This document shows positions 20,493 through 30,234 of a stretch of 64,000 nt of DNA, piece after piece (the first letter of the stretch is position 1; each line of letters starts with the position of its first letter). This DNA comes from Zymoseptoria tritici IPO323 (lineage: Eukaryota; Ascomycota; Dothideomycetes; Mycosphaerellales; Mycosphaerellaceae). The stretch covers positions 1,736,001 to 1,800,000 of the forward strand of contig NC_018211.1 in assembly GCF_000219625.1 (NCBI RefSeq). The letters run 5' to 3'. The notes under the pieces were generated by a model. It saw only the letters and a program-made list of their open reading frames with translations, was not told the DNA's origin and did not search any database. Position numbers and translations under genes: made by a program.

Positions 20493-22140
20493 TTACGCTG
20501 TACTTTCACCACGACTCCTGCTTCGCCATGGCTTGCCCACTTTCAGCATCGCCAAACCCGTCCCGCCAGCCGACGCCCCGAACGTCGCCGTCGTGAGTTT
20601 CCAACCACGATACCTCACAATCATCCCACCCCACAGCGGACCGATCAAGATCCCAAGGTAAAACGCCATGGTGCGCAACCCCAAAGACTGCGCGATCGCG
20701 CCTTTCGGACTCAACGCTTCTGGCTGGGTCTCCTGAACGTGTTGTACAATGTCGTCCGTTTCGACGAAGAATGCGACGTCGATGATTACAAGGCAGGTTC
20801 CGAGGAGAGTGAGGAGGTTGACGAGGCCGGCTTTGTGCGGGAAGGAGGAGGCGGAAATGAAGCGGAGGGAGATTGGGGTGGGGATTAGCAGGAGGAAGGC
20901 GGTGAAGGTTGTGGTGCGGATGCCGAGGAGGGAGATGCAGTAGCCTGTATTGAGGGTCAGTTTAATGGGGGAGGGAGGTGATATGGGAGGGAAAGGTACC
21001 GTAGAAGGGATCGAGGATTGCTGGGAGGGCTGTTGGGATGAAGATTAGGCCTTGCCGAGGGCGGACCAGGTGAAGTGGTCGCGGACGAAGATGGGGAGGA
21101 TCTGAGGGTGGAGGTCAGAACGATCGCCGACAGAAGTATGTTATTACTGACCGCGTCGAACGCTGATAGGAGTATGCCTAGGGTGACGACTCCGAGGAGC
21201 ATGAACAGCATTCGTGGTTGGTGCAGTAAGACGAGCATGGCGAATGCTTCCCCGTCGTTCGGAACAGAGCCCCTGGATTGCCCCTCGGCATCGACATCGG
21301 TCTTCTCGGTTATGACACGGAACTCACTTCCGGCCTTAAACTCGAGCTTGTCGTTCCCGACCACGGCCTCTCCAGGCTCATCCACTCCTGGCATACGCCT
21401 ATGCTCAACAACAACACATCTCAACCCAAAGTCAACGCCCAACAACCCCAGCAACGTCCCAAACATAGCCCACCACCCACCAAATCGATACAGTACTCCA
21501 CCCAGCGCCGGTCTCAAAGCAAAGCCCGCCGTACTCGCCATGCTCAACCACCCCAGCGTCACAGCAACTTCGTCCTCCGGAATCGCATCTAACACCATGG
21601 CGAATCCAGAAATCATGACGACTGACGTTGCGGCTCCTTGGATGCACCGGCCGGCGATGAAGAGGGATGGAGAGAAGAGAAGGATCGCGAGGACCATGAG
21701 GGCGAGGGAGAGGAGGAAGGGCACTTCTCGCCGGGGGTGGAGGTCGGTCAGGTAGCCGGCTAGAGGGCTGGTGAGGAGGGTCGTGAGGGATTCGGAGATC
21801 AGGAGGATGGTGATCCAGTATTGAGCTGGGATGGACGTTAGACTGGCGTATACGCCCTTGGTCGGGAGTGGTAGGGGATGCTAACTGTTCTCGGGCTGGA
21901 CGTTTGCTCGCTCCTGGAGGGTTGTGGACATTACTGGTACGATCTGAGGTCGTTAGAGTCCAGCATTGGTGCAGAAGACGTCTGATGCTCACAACGCCGT
22001 ACGCAAACAGTTCCTATGGCGGCCTGATCAGCTAACGATGGTATCCTCGATTTCGGAACTGCCCGACTACTTACCGTGAATAAAGAGAACGCAACAACGA
22101 CCATCAAGAAACGAGGGTTTGATCGTAGGAGTTGCAACAT
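20493..22140 (-). pseudogene. MFS transporter with a one-base frameshift
   Basis: Six exons read on the minus strand: 22140-22075, 22013-21993, 21943-21886, 21825-21152, 21101-21000 and 20944-20493, joined by introns with GTAAGT/GTGAGC/GTCAGT-type donors. Seen features of the major facilitator superfamily: FSLFTELFAYGV in helix 1, SPLAGYLTD plus LHPRR (motif A), and about 12 helices in ~457 aa. The fifth exon breaks the frame: it reads FTWSALGKA then stop, while one base more would give SALGQGLIFIPTALPA, an ordinary MFS sequence. Its length, 102 nt, is one short of what the phases of the flanking exons require. Either a real inactivating deletion near 21050 or an assembly error. Substrate unknown; DHA1-like organisation is likely. 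Confidence 0.8.
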
Positions 22141-22679
22141 CTTGATTGACGTCCAGAAAGCCCAAGAACAATGGCAGTGTTCAAAGATTCGTGCAGAACA
22201 ATTCGCAGACGAAGGTCAGGCTGAACACGCCATCATGTACTTATGTACCCCATGCTCTAGAGTCTTGTAGTCAGCATCGGCCTGCATGATGGCACCTCGT
22301 GGCAAGTTCAGCCTTGTGCATGGCAATGGGTCCTGGACTTCCAGGTTCTGGCGTGCATGATCGTGTATGCAAGCCACGAAGTCAGACGCCGGCCAACAGA
22401 GACGACCCGCCTGCGATGTGGTATACTCGTGGAAGGTCACGTTTAGATGTGTGGAATGATCGGAAAGTGTTTGATCTCAATATTGCTGTCATTTCTTCTG
22501 TCATGTCTTCTCTAAGTCTGTCCCACAGTGTTGCTGTCCTATGCCAGACAGTCGTTCTCGTTCAGCTCCGGAATCTCATGTTCCCATCATCTATCCCAAC
22601 GTGAAAAAAAAAGCAGATCCCACCAACGCCATCCCCAATCCTAAAGCAAAAGCAAACTTCCCACGGATCCTCAATAGTC
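22141..22679. other. Intergenic stretch, 0.5 kb
   Basis: Promoter side of the MFS gene and terminator side of the TmpL-like gene. No further gene seen; an A run at 22603-22611 is the only simple repeat. Confidence 0.5.
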
Positions 22680-24980
22680 CTACGAGTCCCAAATCGCTCC
22701 GAAAGCCGCAACACCTCTGCACTCCATGTCATACACCACCTGCTTCGTCAGCTTGGGGTTACTGATGATGATGACCGCCTCAGCCTCACTCTCCTTCGCC
22801 GCAGCATATGTCAGAGCGCTCATATCGCAGCGTCCATTGGCGGTATCGTAGATCAGAGCGTTTTGATCCGACTTGGTCACAGCACCCATGATAGCGCTTC
22901 CAAAGCTCACCTGTGGCATGCGAGCGGTCCACAGGATGCGACAGTTCCACTCGGGATGGGCTTGGATGAAGCTGAGGATCGGACCAATGCCGGTGCCGGT
23001 GCAGACGCAGAGGACTTTCTTGAAGACGAGGGAGACGCTCGCGACGCCCGTGGTGGGAGCACCGCGCTGCCAGAGGTACCGGGGAGGATCCTCGACGATC
23101 TTGGTCGTCCAGTCACCGTTTTTGGCGATGAGGACGGAGTAGCCGCGTGCGCCGTTCTCGTTGGGGATGGTGGCGAAGCCGTGGTTCTCGAGGAGGGGAT
23201 TGGTGGCTAATCTGGTGCCGCGGCAGGTGGCCATTTGGGTATCGTGGTGGACCCAAAGTCGAACGGAGTGGTTGGAGATCTTCTCGACGTCGTAGGTGCG
23301 GCGGCGGAGGCGGAGCCAGGGGTATATGAGGAGGTACATGATTGCGCAGAGGAAGTAGAAGGCTGGAGTTGTGATGAGCACCATGCCTGGATTGGTGGAT
23401 TTGGCGTGGCCGACTGAGAAGGAGACCAAGAGTATCTGCGCCCAGAATACAGCGACTGCTACCCAGCCTGCGAAGCGGTGGCTCCATTCCCAGCTGTTGT
23501 GGTGGAGGGAGCGGATCGGAGGGTAGGAGAGAACGATCAGGACGATGAAGCAGGCGGTCATGATGGACACCGTTGCGATCAGTCCTGCATTCTCGGAGAA
23601 TGCTTTGAGGAGGAGCGTCGCATAGCAGATGTACCACAGAAAGGCGCTGACACCACAGCCTGAGTGGACTCCACCAAAGCTGTAGATCTTGCTCGCATGC
23701 CGACGAAAGCTCAGAGGAGCGCTGTGCGGGATGGAGACGACGATCTTGAAGAGCAAGTTGATGAAGTGCTCATGGCGGGCCAGAGAGGTGACGAAGACGT
23801 TGACTGCGACTGCGGTTCCGGCATGCTGGTAGGTGAAGAAACCAGGACGAACAGTCGAGAGTGCGCCGAGAGTACACATCAGGATGATATTGGCCAGGAA
23901 GAAGACGCTGAACAGGCGACGATAGGCGGAGAAGAAGCCATACCTCAGCTTGTTGTAGCGCTCGCTCTTCTTGGGAGCCGGCATGGTGTACTTGGCGGTG
24001 AGTTCCTTGACGTCTTCTGGAAGCAAGAGTTGCATGCTGTCGAAGGACTCAACCTCAAACTTGCTGCCTGAACTGCGCTTGGTGTCTTCAGAGATCTTGG
24101 TCATCTCAGAGTTCTTCTCAGAATCGTCCGCGCAAGTCACATTGACATGATGCAATCCCGCGCCGAGAGACTCGAGACTCGAGAGAACTTCCGCCGGGAT
24201 CTGTCCGTTAGCCTCGACAAGCTCCGCATCATCACTGACGTCGATAGTGTTCGCGCCCGAAGCGCCGGCGTGATCGTTCTCGGCGAGGACTTCACCGGCC
24301 TCGAGGTCGCGAGGAGAGGAGGACTCGAGCGCATAGTTGTTACTATGCGCAATTGGGGAGAGAGGAACATCCTCAAAGTCGGAATGCGCGTAAGTCGCAT
24401 CACAGGTCGGCGCACACTCATTGCCATCGTGCGCTTGAGCGTACGCCTCGCCGGGCGCAGCGTAGTCGCTGTCCATGATGTCGGAGAGTCGGGTTGGGTT
24501 ACGAAGACTTCTGAGTCTGCGAGGCACTTCTGAACTGATTCCCGATGACGCCAGGCCTTTGGGAGAGGATGTCAGCAAGTTTCTGCGCACCGGACGATTG
24601 GTAATCTGACCTTGTTTGGGCAAGATCTGAATTTCCGTCTGGTGGTTGGAAGAGGAGCAAAGTGCGAGACTGGTGAGAAGCTTGGGATGAAAGTCGAAGT
24701 CGGACGGGACGGCGGGCGAGTTATATGTCGTCTCGTTACTTTCTTCATCGCTAAAACTTCCTATTTGGGAAGGAGCTTTGTCAGACAAGGCCTTGTTCGT
24801 CGACAATGTCCTTGTCCTTGGTGATCTGATGAAAGCCGGGCACTGTTTCTTTGTTGCTGTCCCAGAGAAGGGTATTGTGTCGACTGCAACGCAGGATTCC
24901 GGTCTCTGAGGCGTGATTTCGAAAGTTTCCGAGTCAATTTGCCGACGCTCTATGGCGTGCGCTCTGTTTGATGCAGCCAT
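22680..24980 (-). CDS. TmpL-like membrane flavo-oxidoreductase, 766 aa
   Basis: Uninterrupted frame. The first in-frame ATG (24978-24980) gives 766 aa; the frame is open a little further upstream but only from a GTG. Residues 1 to about 330 are polar and disordered. About six transmembrane helices follow (LFSVFFLANIILMC, GTAVAVNVFVTSLARHEHF, SAFLWYICYATLLL, AVAVFWAQILLV and AFYFLCAIMYLLIYP among them). The C-terminal ~200 residues resemble a ferredoxin-reductase fold with the nucleotide-binding motif CTGTGIGPILSF. This is the architecture of the membrane plus FAD/NAD(P) part of the fungal redox protein TmpL and of the tail of some adenylate-forming reductases, but without their AMP-binding domain. 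The next gene upstream, transcribed divergently, is a stand-alone adenylate-forming ligase. Role in redox homeostasis is inference from the family. Confidence 0.75.
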   Translation of the reverse strand: MAASNRAHAIERRQIDSETFEITPQRPESCVAVDTIPFSGTATKKQCPAFIRSPRTRTLSTNKALSDKAPSQIGSFSDEESNETTYNSPAVPSDFDFHPKLLTSLALCSSSNHQTEIQILPKQGQITNRPVRRNLLTSSPKGLASSGISSEVPRRLRSLRNPTRLSDIMDSDYAAPGEAYAQAHDGNECAPTCDATYAHSDFEDVPLSPIAHSNNYALESSSPRDLEAGEVLAENDHAGASGANTIDVSDDAELVEANGQIPAEVLSSLESLGAGLHHVNVTCADDSEKNSEMTKISEDTKRSSGSKFEVESFDSMQLLLPEDVKELTAKYTMPAPKKSERYNKLRYGFFSAYRRLFSVFFLANIILMCTLGALSTVRPGFFTYQHAGTAVAVNVFVTSLARHEHFINLLFKIVVSIPHSAPLSFRRHASKIYSFGGVHSGCGVSAFLWYICYATLLLKAFSENAGLIATVSIMTACFIVLIVLSYPPIRSLHHNSWEWSHRFAGWVAVAVFWAQILLVSFSVGHAKSTNPGMVLITTPAFYFLCAIMYLLIYPWLRLRRRTYDVEKISNHSVRLWVHHDTQMATCRGTRLATNPLLENHGFATIPNENGARGYSVLIAKNGDWTTKIVEDPPRYLWQRGAPTTGVASVSLVFKKVLCVCTGTGIGPILSFIQAHPEWNCRILWTARMPQVSFGSAIMGAVTKSDQNALIYDTANGRCDMSALTYAAAKESEAEAVIIISNPKLTKQVVYDMECRGVAAFGAIWDS

Positions 24981-27194
24981 TGCGAGGATCGTTGTCTGTC
25001 TCGAACAGACGAAGAAGCCGGACTTGATCTCGAGCAGAGCGTTGCTGAGTGTGTTGGTCGATGATAGTGTGCGGGAAGTTGATGAACGGCGCCCGTGCCT
25101 CACCAGATTGAAGCAAACTCAAAGAGCCACCCAAGTCGTTGCTCGTTGAGAGAAAATCGATGCCTTCGAAGTAGTCGGCGGCTCTGAAATAAGAAGTGAA
25201 GACTCTGGGCTCGCCTTGACATCCTGACTAGCCATATTCGGTGGAGGATTCTACGCGGGAGGTGTTGGGAACGATCGCAGCAGGGCACACAGCCCTCTGG
25301 ATTCGATCAAATGGTCAAGCTTGACGCATTTCCACCTGACCGAGAGTGTGCGTGAGTCCTGCAGGAGTCATGATGCTCAGCTTGTGAAAGGAGGGTGATG
25401 ACGGTGTTGAACGCATGCAATTGACCGTATATAACGCCGATGGTGCACGCGAATCATGTTCCGGGCATGGATGGTCGTGAAAGCCACGGTGAATGCCGAT
25501 CGTGTACACATGATCTGCTGTCACGACCGCATAGCTGCCGCAGTAACATGTTGATGCCACAGATAGACGACCGACTGCTCTTGGTCCAGGAGTAGGCTTT
25601 AGCAGTGTTAATGTTGCTGCATCTATTCTTGAAGTTTGCTTTTCGAGACGTGTTGGTAGTTGCATCCCTCAGGATTGGGAAGCTAGGCGCCAGGATGTGT
25701 GCTGAAGTGCGAGGAAGTCCGAAGAGGTTGGAGCCGATACGTCAAGCAAGGGATGCCAGAACTTCACATCTACGCATCGTCTCTCCTGTCGCTCTGGGCA
25801 CTTTCGTGCCTCCAATTGCTACCGTCCCATATCGCCACCACCGATATCCCAAGCCGGCTGAGATTGCATTGGTTTTTCTTTGTTGATGCCGTCTTTATGT
25901 AGGCCGCTACACTTGGCCAACAGTCATCCGAAGTGCGGTCCAGGGTATCACGAGAGGCGCCAACGCTTGGTTTCGAGTTGTGTGGGGATTCTGCAGACCT
26001 GGCTTGAATCGAAAATTTCCTTTCTGCCGAGTGTGGCTGCTCTTCAGCGTCGTTGACGGGATGGTGTGCTCGAATTACGGAATCGAGTGAGGCGTATACG
26101 ACACGTGGGGTGGGATTCAAACTCCACTACACACCTCCTTCTTCCCTTGTTGCTACCAGAGGACATGCTGCCTCAACCACCTTTGCCGCCTTTACTGGAG
26201 CCATGGACATCCTCGGAGCAATGGTACTTCAAAGAATGCTCGCCCACCAGGCAAAAATGCAGGATGGCTCTGGACTTGGAGCATACCTCTGCCTGCTCTT
26301 TCTCGACCACGGCCGACCACTCTCGAAGACCTCATCCGGCGCGACAAGCAATACCCAAAGAATCCGTGGAGTCCGGTCACGATTTTCAGAACTGTTGGAC
26401 TCGGAATCTCGTATTCTGCCCTAATCTTGCGGTCGAATGAAATCCGCATAGCTCTCGCTCGAGGACAATGTCTCTGGAACCTCGGCTGGACTGCTTTGCT
26501 GGGTGCAGCATTGACCATGCTGACAGCAATTGCTTGGGCATGATACACACTCGAAGATTGAACTCTGCGCAATGCTATTGCGCCGGCAGCGACCACCAGC
26601 ACAAAGCCCCAAGTCCTGAGTCACCGCTTTGTGCCGGCTTGCCTCAGTCCAAACCCTCAATGGCATTGTCAGGCAGGCCTCTTTGTCAGGACCATGAATG
26701 CCTTTGTATTCGACACATGCTCTCAAAGGTGAAGCGATGCTTCACCAGCACGACACCATCCAGGCGACCACCGCATATAAGCGGGCGATGGGCATGCACC
26801 GGACCACTTTCCTCGGCATCCAGCTTCCTGCTTCGACCACCCAGCTCTTCTTCTTCGAAGAACTTCAAAACAACGTCTGAAACCGAAGCACAGAATCCAA
26901 CTCGCCAGTCGAACCAGATTCAACCTTCGCAACAAGCTCGCTTCGTCGTCTCTTCGAAGAACCAGATCTCACACTCACACCAGGCGCCGGCGCCAAGACA
27001 GTAAGTCCGTTCCTTCCCCTTCCGGACGATTCACGAGCATCAACGTGCTTAGCAACCAGCTTTTGTGGATCGTCACGCACCCTGCGCCTCGTCCGGAGTC
27101 ATCCAGCAAACATCGCGTGCTAATTCTTCTCTTCAGACAACCCTCGAGACTCGAACTACACGACTGTCTCAACACCACCTTCGAGTCAGTCATC
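24981..27194. other. 2.2-kb divergent intergenic region
   Basis: Lies between two divergent start codons and presumably holds both promoters. A likely 5'-leader intron of the ligase gene is at 27001-27059 (GTAAGT donor, CAG acceptor). A possible extra coding relic is listed separately at 26311-26543. Confidence 0.5.
26311..26543 (+). other. Possible C-terminal exon of an unrecognised membrane protein
   Basis: A plus-strand frame with protein-like composition ends at a TGA at 26541-26543: RPTTLEDLIRRDKQYPKNPW, then RTVGLGISYSALILRSNE, then the hydrophobic end LGWTALLGAALTMLTAIAWA. Codon choice (C-rich third positions) looks coding, but I found no start codon and no consistent upstream exons; a second coding-like frame (MPELHIYASSLLSLWALS, from about 25754) ends in a stop after ~49 codons. 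It may be a decayed or multi-exon gene. Weak evidence. Confidence 0.3.
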
Positions 27195-28868
27195 ATGCCG
27201 ACTACATGCCCCAACATCGTCTCGTTCGCGCTCTCCGGCAACTACGATGAGACCCGGCCCATCCTGATCGATGCGGCCGATCCAGCGCGGTCCATCAACA
27301 AGGCCCGCGCAATCCAACTCATCGCCAGCCTGACAGGTGCCTTCAAGCCGGGTAGCACAGTCGTGCTCCACCTCACCAACGACATCACCTATCCCATCCT
27401 CTACATGGCCATCCTTGCCTCTGGATGCCGATGGGTAGGGTCAAACACGACATACACTGCGAGCGAGCTCGAGCACATCTTCAACACCTCCAAGGCCGAT
27501 TACATCATCACCGACCAGGAGCATTTGGAGACGATTCGCGCGGCGGTGGGCAACAGTGACACTCTCGCCGAGATGATCCTCTTCGCGGATATCCTCGAGA
27601 ACCCTCACGCGGAGTGTTTGCCTAGCGCTTCGTCTCCTCTCGACTGCGGCGGGAAGAATGGTGAATCGTCCGCATCCTCGGGACTCGAACTTCACCGCAC
27701 GGATTCGTTCAACTTCCGCACTCTCCACGACCTTCAACACGACGGTACACCTGCGGAGCTCTTCGCCGCGCTCGAGACCATCGACATTGACTCCACCGCC
27801 GTGATGATGAGCACTTCGGGCACAACCGGCATGCCGAAGATTGCCACCCGCACCCACCGCGCCATGGTGTTGGAAGCCATCAACATTGAGGACAACAACG
27901 CCGCAAAACCCTACCCTGTCCGCCGCCTCTTCTGCACGCCCATCTTCCACGGCTTCTCGGCTCCCGAAATGCTCATCAACAGTCTTCGTCTGGGCCTCAC
28001 CAACTTCTTCATGAAGCGGTTCAACCCCGTCGTTTTCCCCGAGAACGTCCACAAGTATGGCATCACCGAGATCTTCGCCCCTCCAGCGATGCTCGCTCTC
28101 ATCGTCAACCGGCCAGAGTCCCACGCCCTCGTCCAGACCCTTGAGGCAGTCTACACCGGCGGCGCAATCCTCATGCCCGAGCTCCGGAGGCAGTTCCTCG
28201 CCCTCTTCACCAGCCCTCCCATCATCTTCGTCGTCTACGGCATGACCGAAGGCGGCTGGTTCTCCGTGAGCAAGTTCCCGCACAACGACAATACCAACTC
28301 CGTCGGCCACATTGTTCCCGGGACTGAAGTCAAAGTGCTGCACAGTGGCGAACACGCTTCCACTCTCACGGACGGTACGGCGATTGGTCTCATCCTCGTC
28401 AAGTCGGAACATCTCATGACTGGATATGAGAGCAATCCCCAAGCCACGGCTGAGCACTTCCATGAAGATGGATGGCTGAATACGGGCGATATCGGGTACC
28501 TCCGCGATGGCAAGATCTACCTCGTCGACCGTGCGAAGGATCTCATCAAGGTGAATGGGTGGCAAGTTGCTCCGGCGGAGATTGAAGATGCGTTGCTCAT
28601 GTCTGCGGATGTGAAAGATGCGGGTGTCATTGGTGTGGGCGAAGGTTTAGAGGAGCATCCTCTGGCCTTCGTGGTCCGTACTCATGAGGGTGTCACTGAG
28701 GAGGGATTGAAGGAGCATCTGCTCACCCGGTTGACGAAGTACAAGGTCATGTCTACTCGGGTTGAGTTCATCGATGCCATCCCCAAGTCGATCAGCGGGA
28801 AGATCTTGAAGAAGGACTTGCGTAAGATGATGGCGGATAGGAAGGAGGCTGGTTTGGGGTTGTGTTGA
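27195..28868 (+). CDS. Adenylate-forming (AMP-binding) ligase, 557 aa
   Basis: Single coding exon from the ATG at 27195; the frame stays open 50 codons upstream, but from a GTG inside a probable leader intron. The ANL-superfamily motifs are all present: P-loop MSTSGTTGMPK (about 205), YGMTEGG (about 347), GWLNTGDIGYLRDGKIYLVD (about 425-445), RAKDLIKVNGW, and the catalytic Lys in ISGKILKKDLRK near 537. The enzyme activates a carboxylic acid as acyl-AMP and usually passes it to CoA (4-coumarate:CoA ligase/acyl-CoA synthetase type). The acid cannot be predicted. There is no C-terminal peroxisomal SKL-type signal (the protein ends GLGLC). It is divergent from the TmpL-like gene, which has the other half of the TmpL architecture, suggesting joint function (inference). 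Confidence 0.9.
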   Translation: MPTTCPNIVSFALSGNYDETRPILIDAADPARSINKARAIQLIASLTGAFKPGSTVVLHLTNDITYPILYMAILASGCRWVGSNTTYTASELEHIFNTSKADYIITDQEHLETIRAAVGNSDTLAEMILFADILENPHAECLPSASSPLDCGGKNGESSASSGLELHRTDSFNFRTLHDLQHDGTPAELFAALETIDIDSTAVMMSTSGTTGMPKIATRTHRAMVLEAINIEDNNAAKPYPVRRLFCTPIFHGFSAPEMLINSLRLGLTNFFMKRFNPVVFPENVHKYGITEIFAPPAMLALIVNRPESHALVQTLEAVYTGGAILMPELRRQFLALFTSPPIIFVVYGMTEGGWFSVSKFPHNDNTNSVGHIVPGTEVKVLHSGEHASTLTDGTAIGLILVKSEHLMTGYESNPQATAEHFHEDGWLNTGDIGYLRDGKIYLVDRAKDLIKVNGWQVAPAEIEDALLMSADVKDAGVIGVGEGLEEHPLAFVVRTHEGVTEEGLKEHLLTRLTKYKVMSTRVEFIDAIPKSISGKILKKDLRKMMADRKEAGLGLC

Positions 28869-30234
28869 GTGCAGAGAAAGACGTGCTATGCGAGATCATA
28901 ACGGCGTTTTGGAGGTTTGATTTCGGTTGTTCAAGGAGTCTGACGGTCTGACGGTAATGATACGGACATCTTGGCCAGGAACGCGAGCAATCAGCTCACT
29001 CAACAGAGATAGAACCAGACAAATTGAAACGAAGCTTGGATCAATACGCTCTCCACATCGTCGCCGTGAAATGTACAGCAGCAGCACATGTAAATGTGAA
29101 GTCTCCCACACTGGTCCAAAATCCCACCCCTGTCCCGGGCCCCACATCCCGCCTCCTCCCGCAAATTCCTCTCCCCCAAAACTTCTTCCACGCATTCTCT
29201 TTCTTCCTCTTTCCTCTCCTCACGCCCGCGATTAGACAGTACAAACCAGCACCATTCTCAACCCGTCCCGGCGTCTTGCTGGGACATGAGAATCTCAGTT
29301 GTTGGATCTTGCGATTTAGCGGTTCGACGGAGAGAGAGTTGATGGTACCATAAGAGCTGGTTATGCACACGGTTTTTTGCCTATGGTTGCATTTTCGGCG
29401 TCAGAGGGACCGGACATTTCGTTTTGTGGGGATGATACGGTGTTAATTGGCGGTGGGGAAGAAGAGCTTGGAGTTGGTGTCGTGAGGAGAGACGATGGCT
29501 GTGAGAATTGGAGGGTCGTGGTCGCTGGACAAGAAAGAGAGCTGGTGGTATTTTGGACATTTGTATACACACAACGAAGCCTTTCTGTTTGATGTTGGTT
29601 GACTGTTCATCTCGACAGTGATGCGACTGCTTAAGGCGCTGATGTCTCGCACTGTCACTTGAAAAGGCGCTCCGTTGTTCATCAGACACACCCGACTGAA
29701 GTATTGCATTACAGCCGCGCAGAACGATCCAGCCGAAGACATGGCTGTCTCCTTCATCGGGTGCTCATACCTGGATACAGATCTCTATACAATGCGCGAC
29801 GATGAGCATTTTGCACTGCCGCTTGAGGCGCCGAAGCATATTCCCTCAAAACCATGCCTTCGGAGGGACTCGGGAAAATACCATCAAGACTGTTGCCAGT
29901 ACTCACCTCGGTTGATGCGAATGTGTAGGACCATCAAGTGGAATATGCTTTGCACTGCCGACCGAACTATTGGAACGCAAAATCTGTCATCGCAAAGATA
30001 CCATGCAAGCGGACGCTCCGGCAGAATCCAATCGGGCTGTGCCCAATGCCCTCGTCAACCCTGGACAGTCTCGTGTTCGTCGAACGATAGTTCAATCACC
30101 ATGCCTGTCACAACATGGATGTAAGATTGCACTCCCCGCGATGACATTGACTTCCTTTCCCACTCGATCTCACACCGTCCTCGTCCGAGTGATTCTGTGG
30201 TCCAGATCTCTCGCGCGCCGTTGAGCTGACAGCC
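28869..30234. other. 1.4-kb gene-free stretch
   Basis: Several short overlapping frames on both strands, none with a recognisable domain, start context or splice pattern. Contains the terminator of the ligase and the promoter of the carboxypeptidase gene. Confidence 0.5.

Noticed and set aside
27441..28565. 374-codon frame on the minus strand
   Set aside because: Shadow of the ligase gene; caused by its codon usage.
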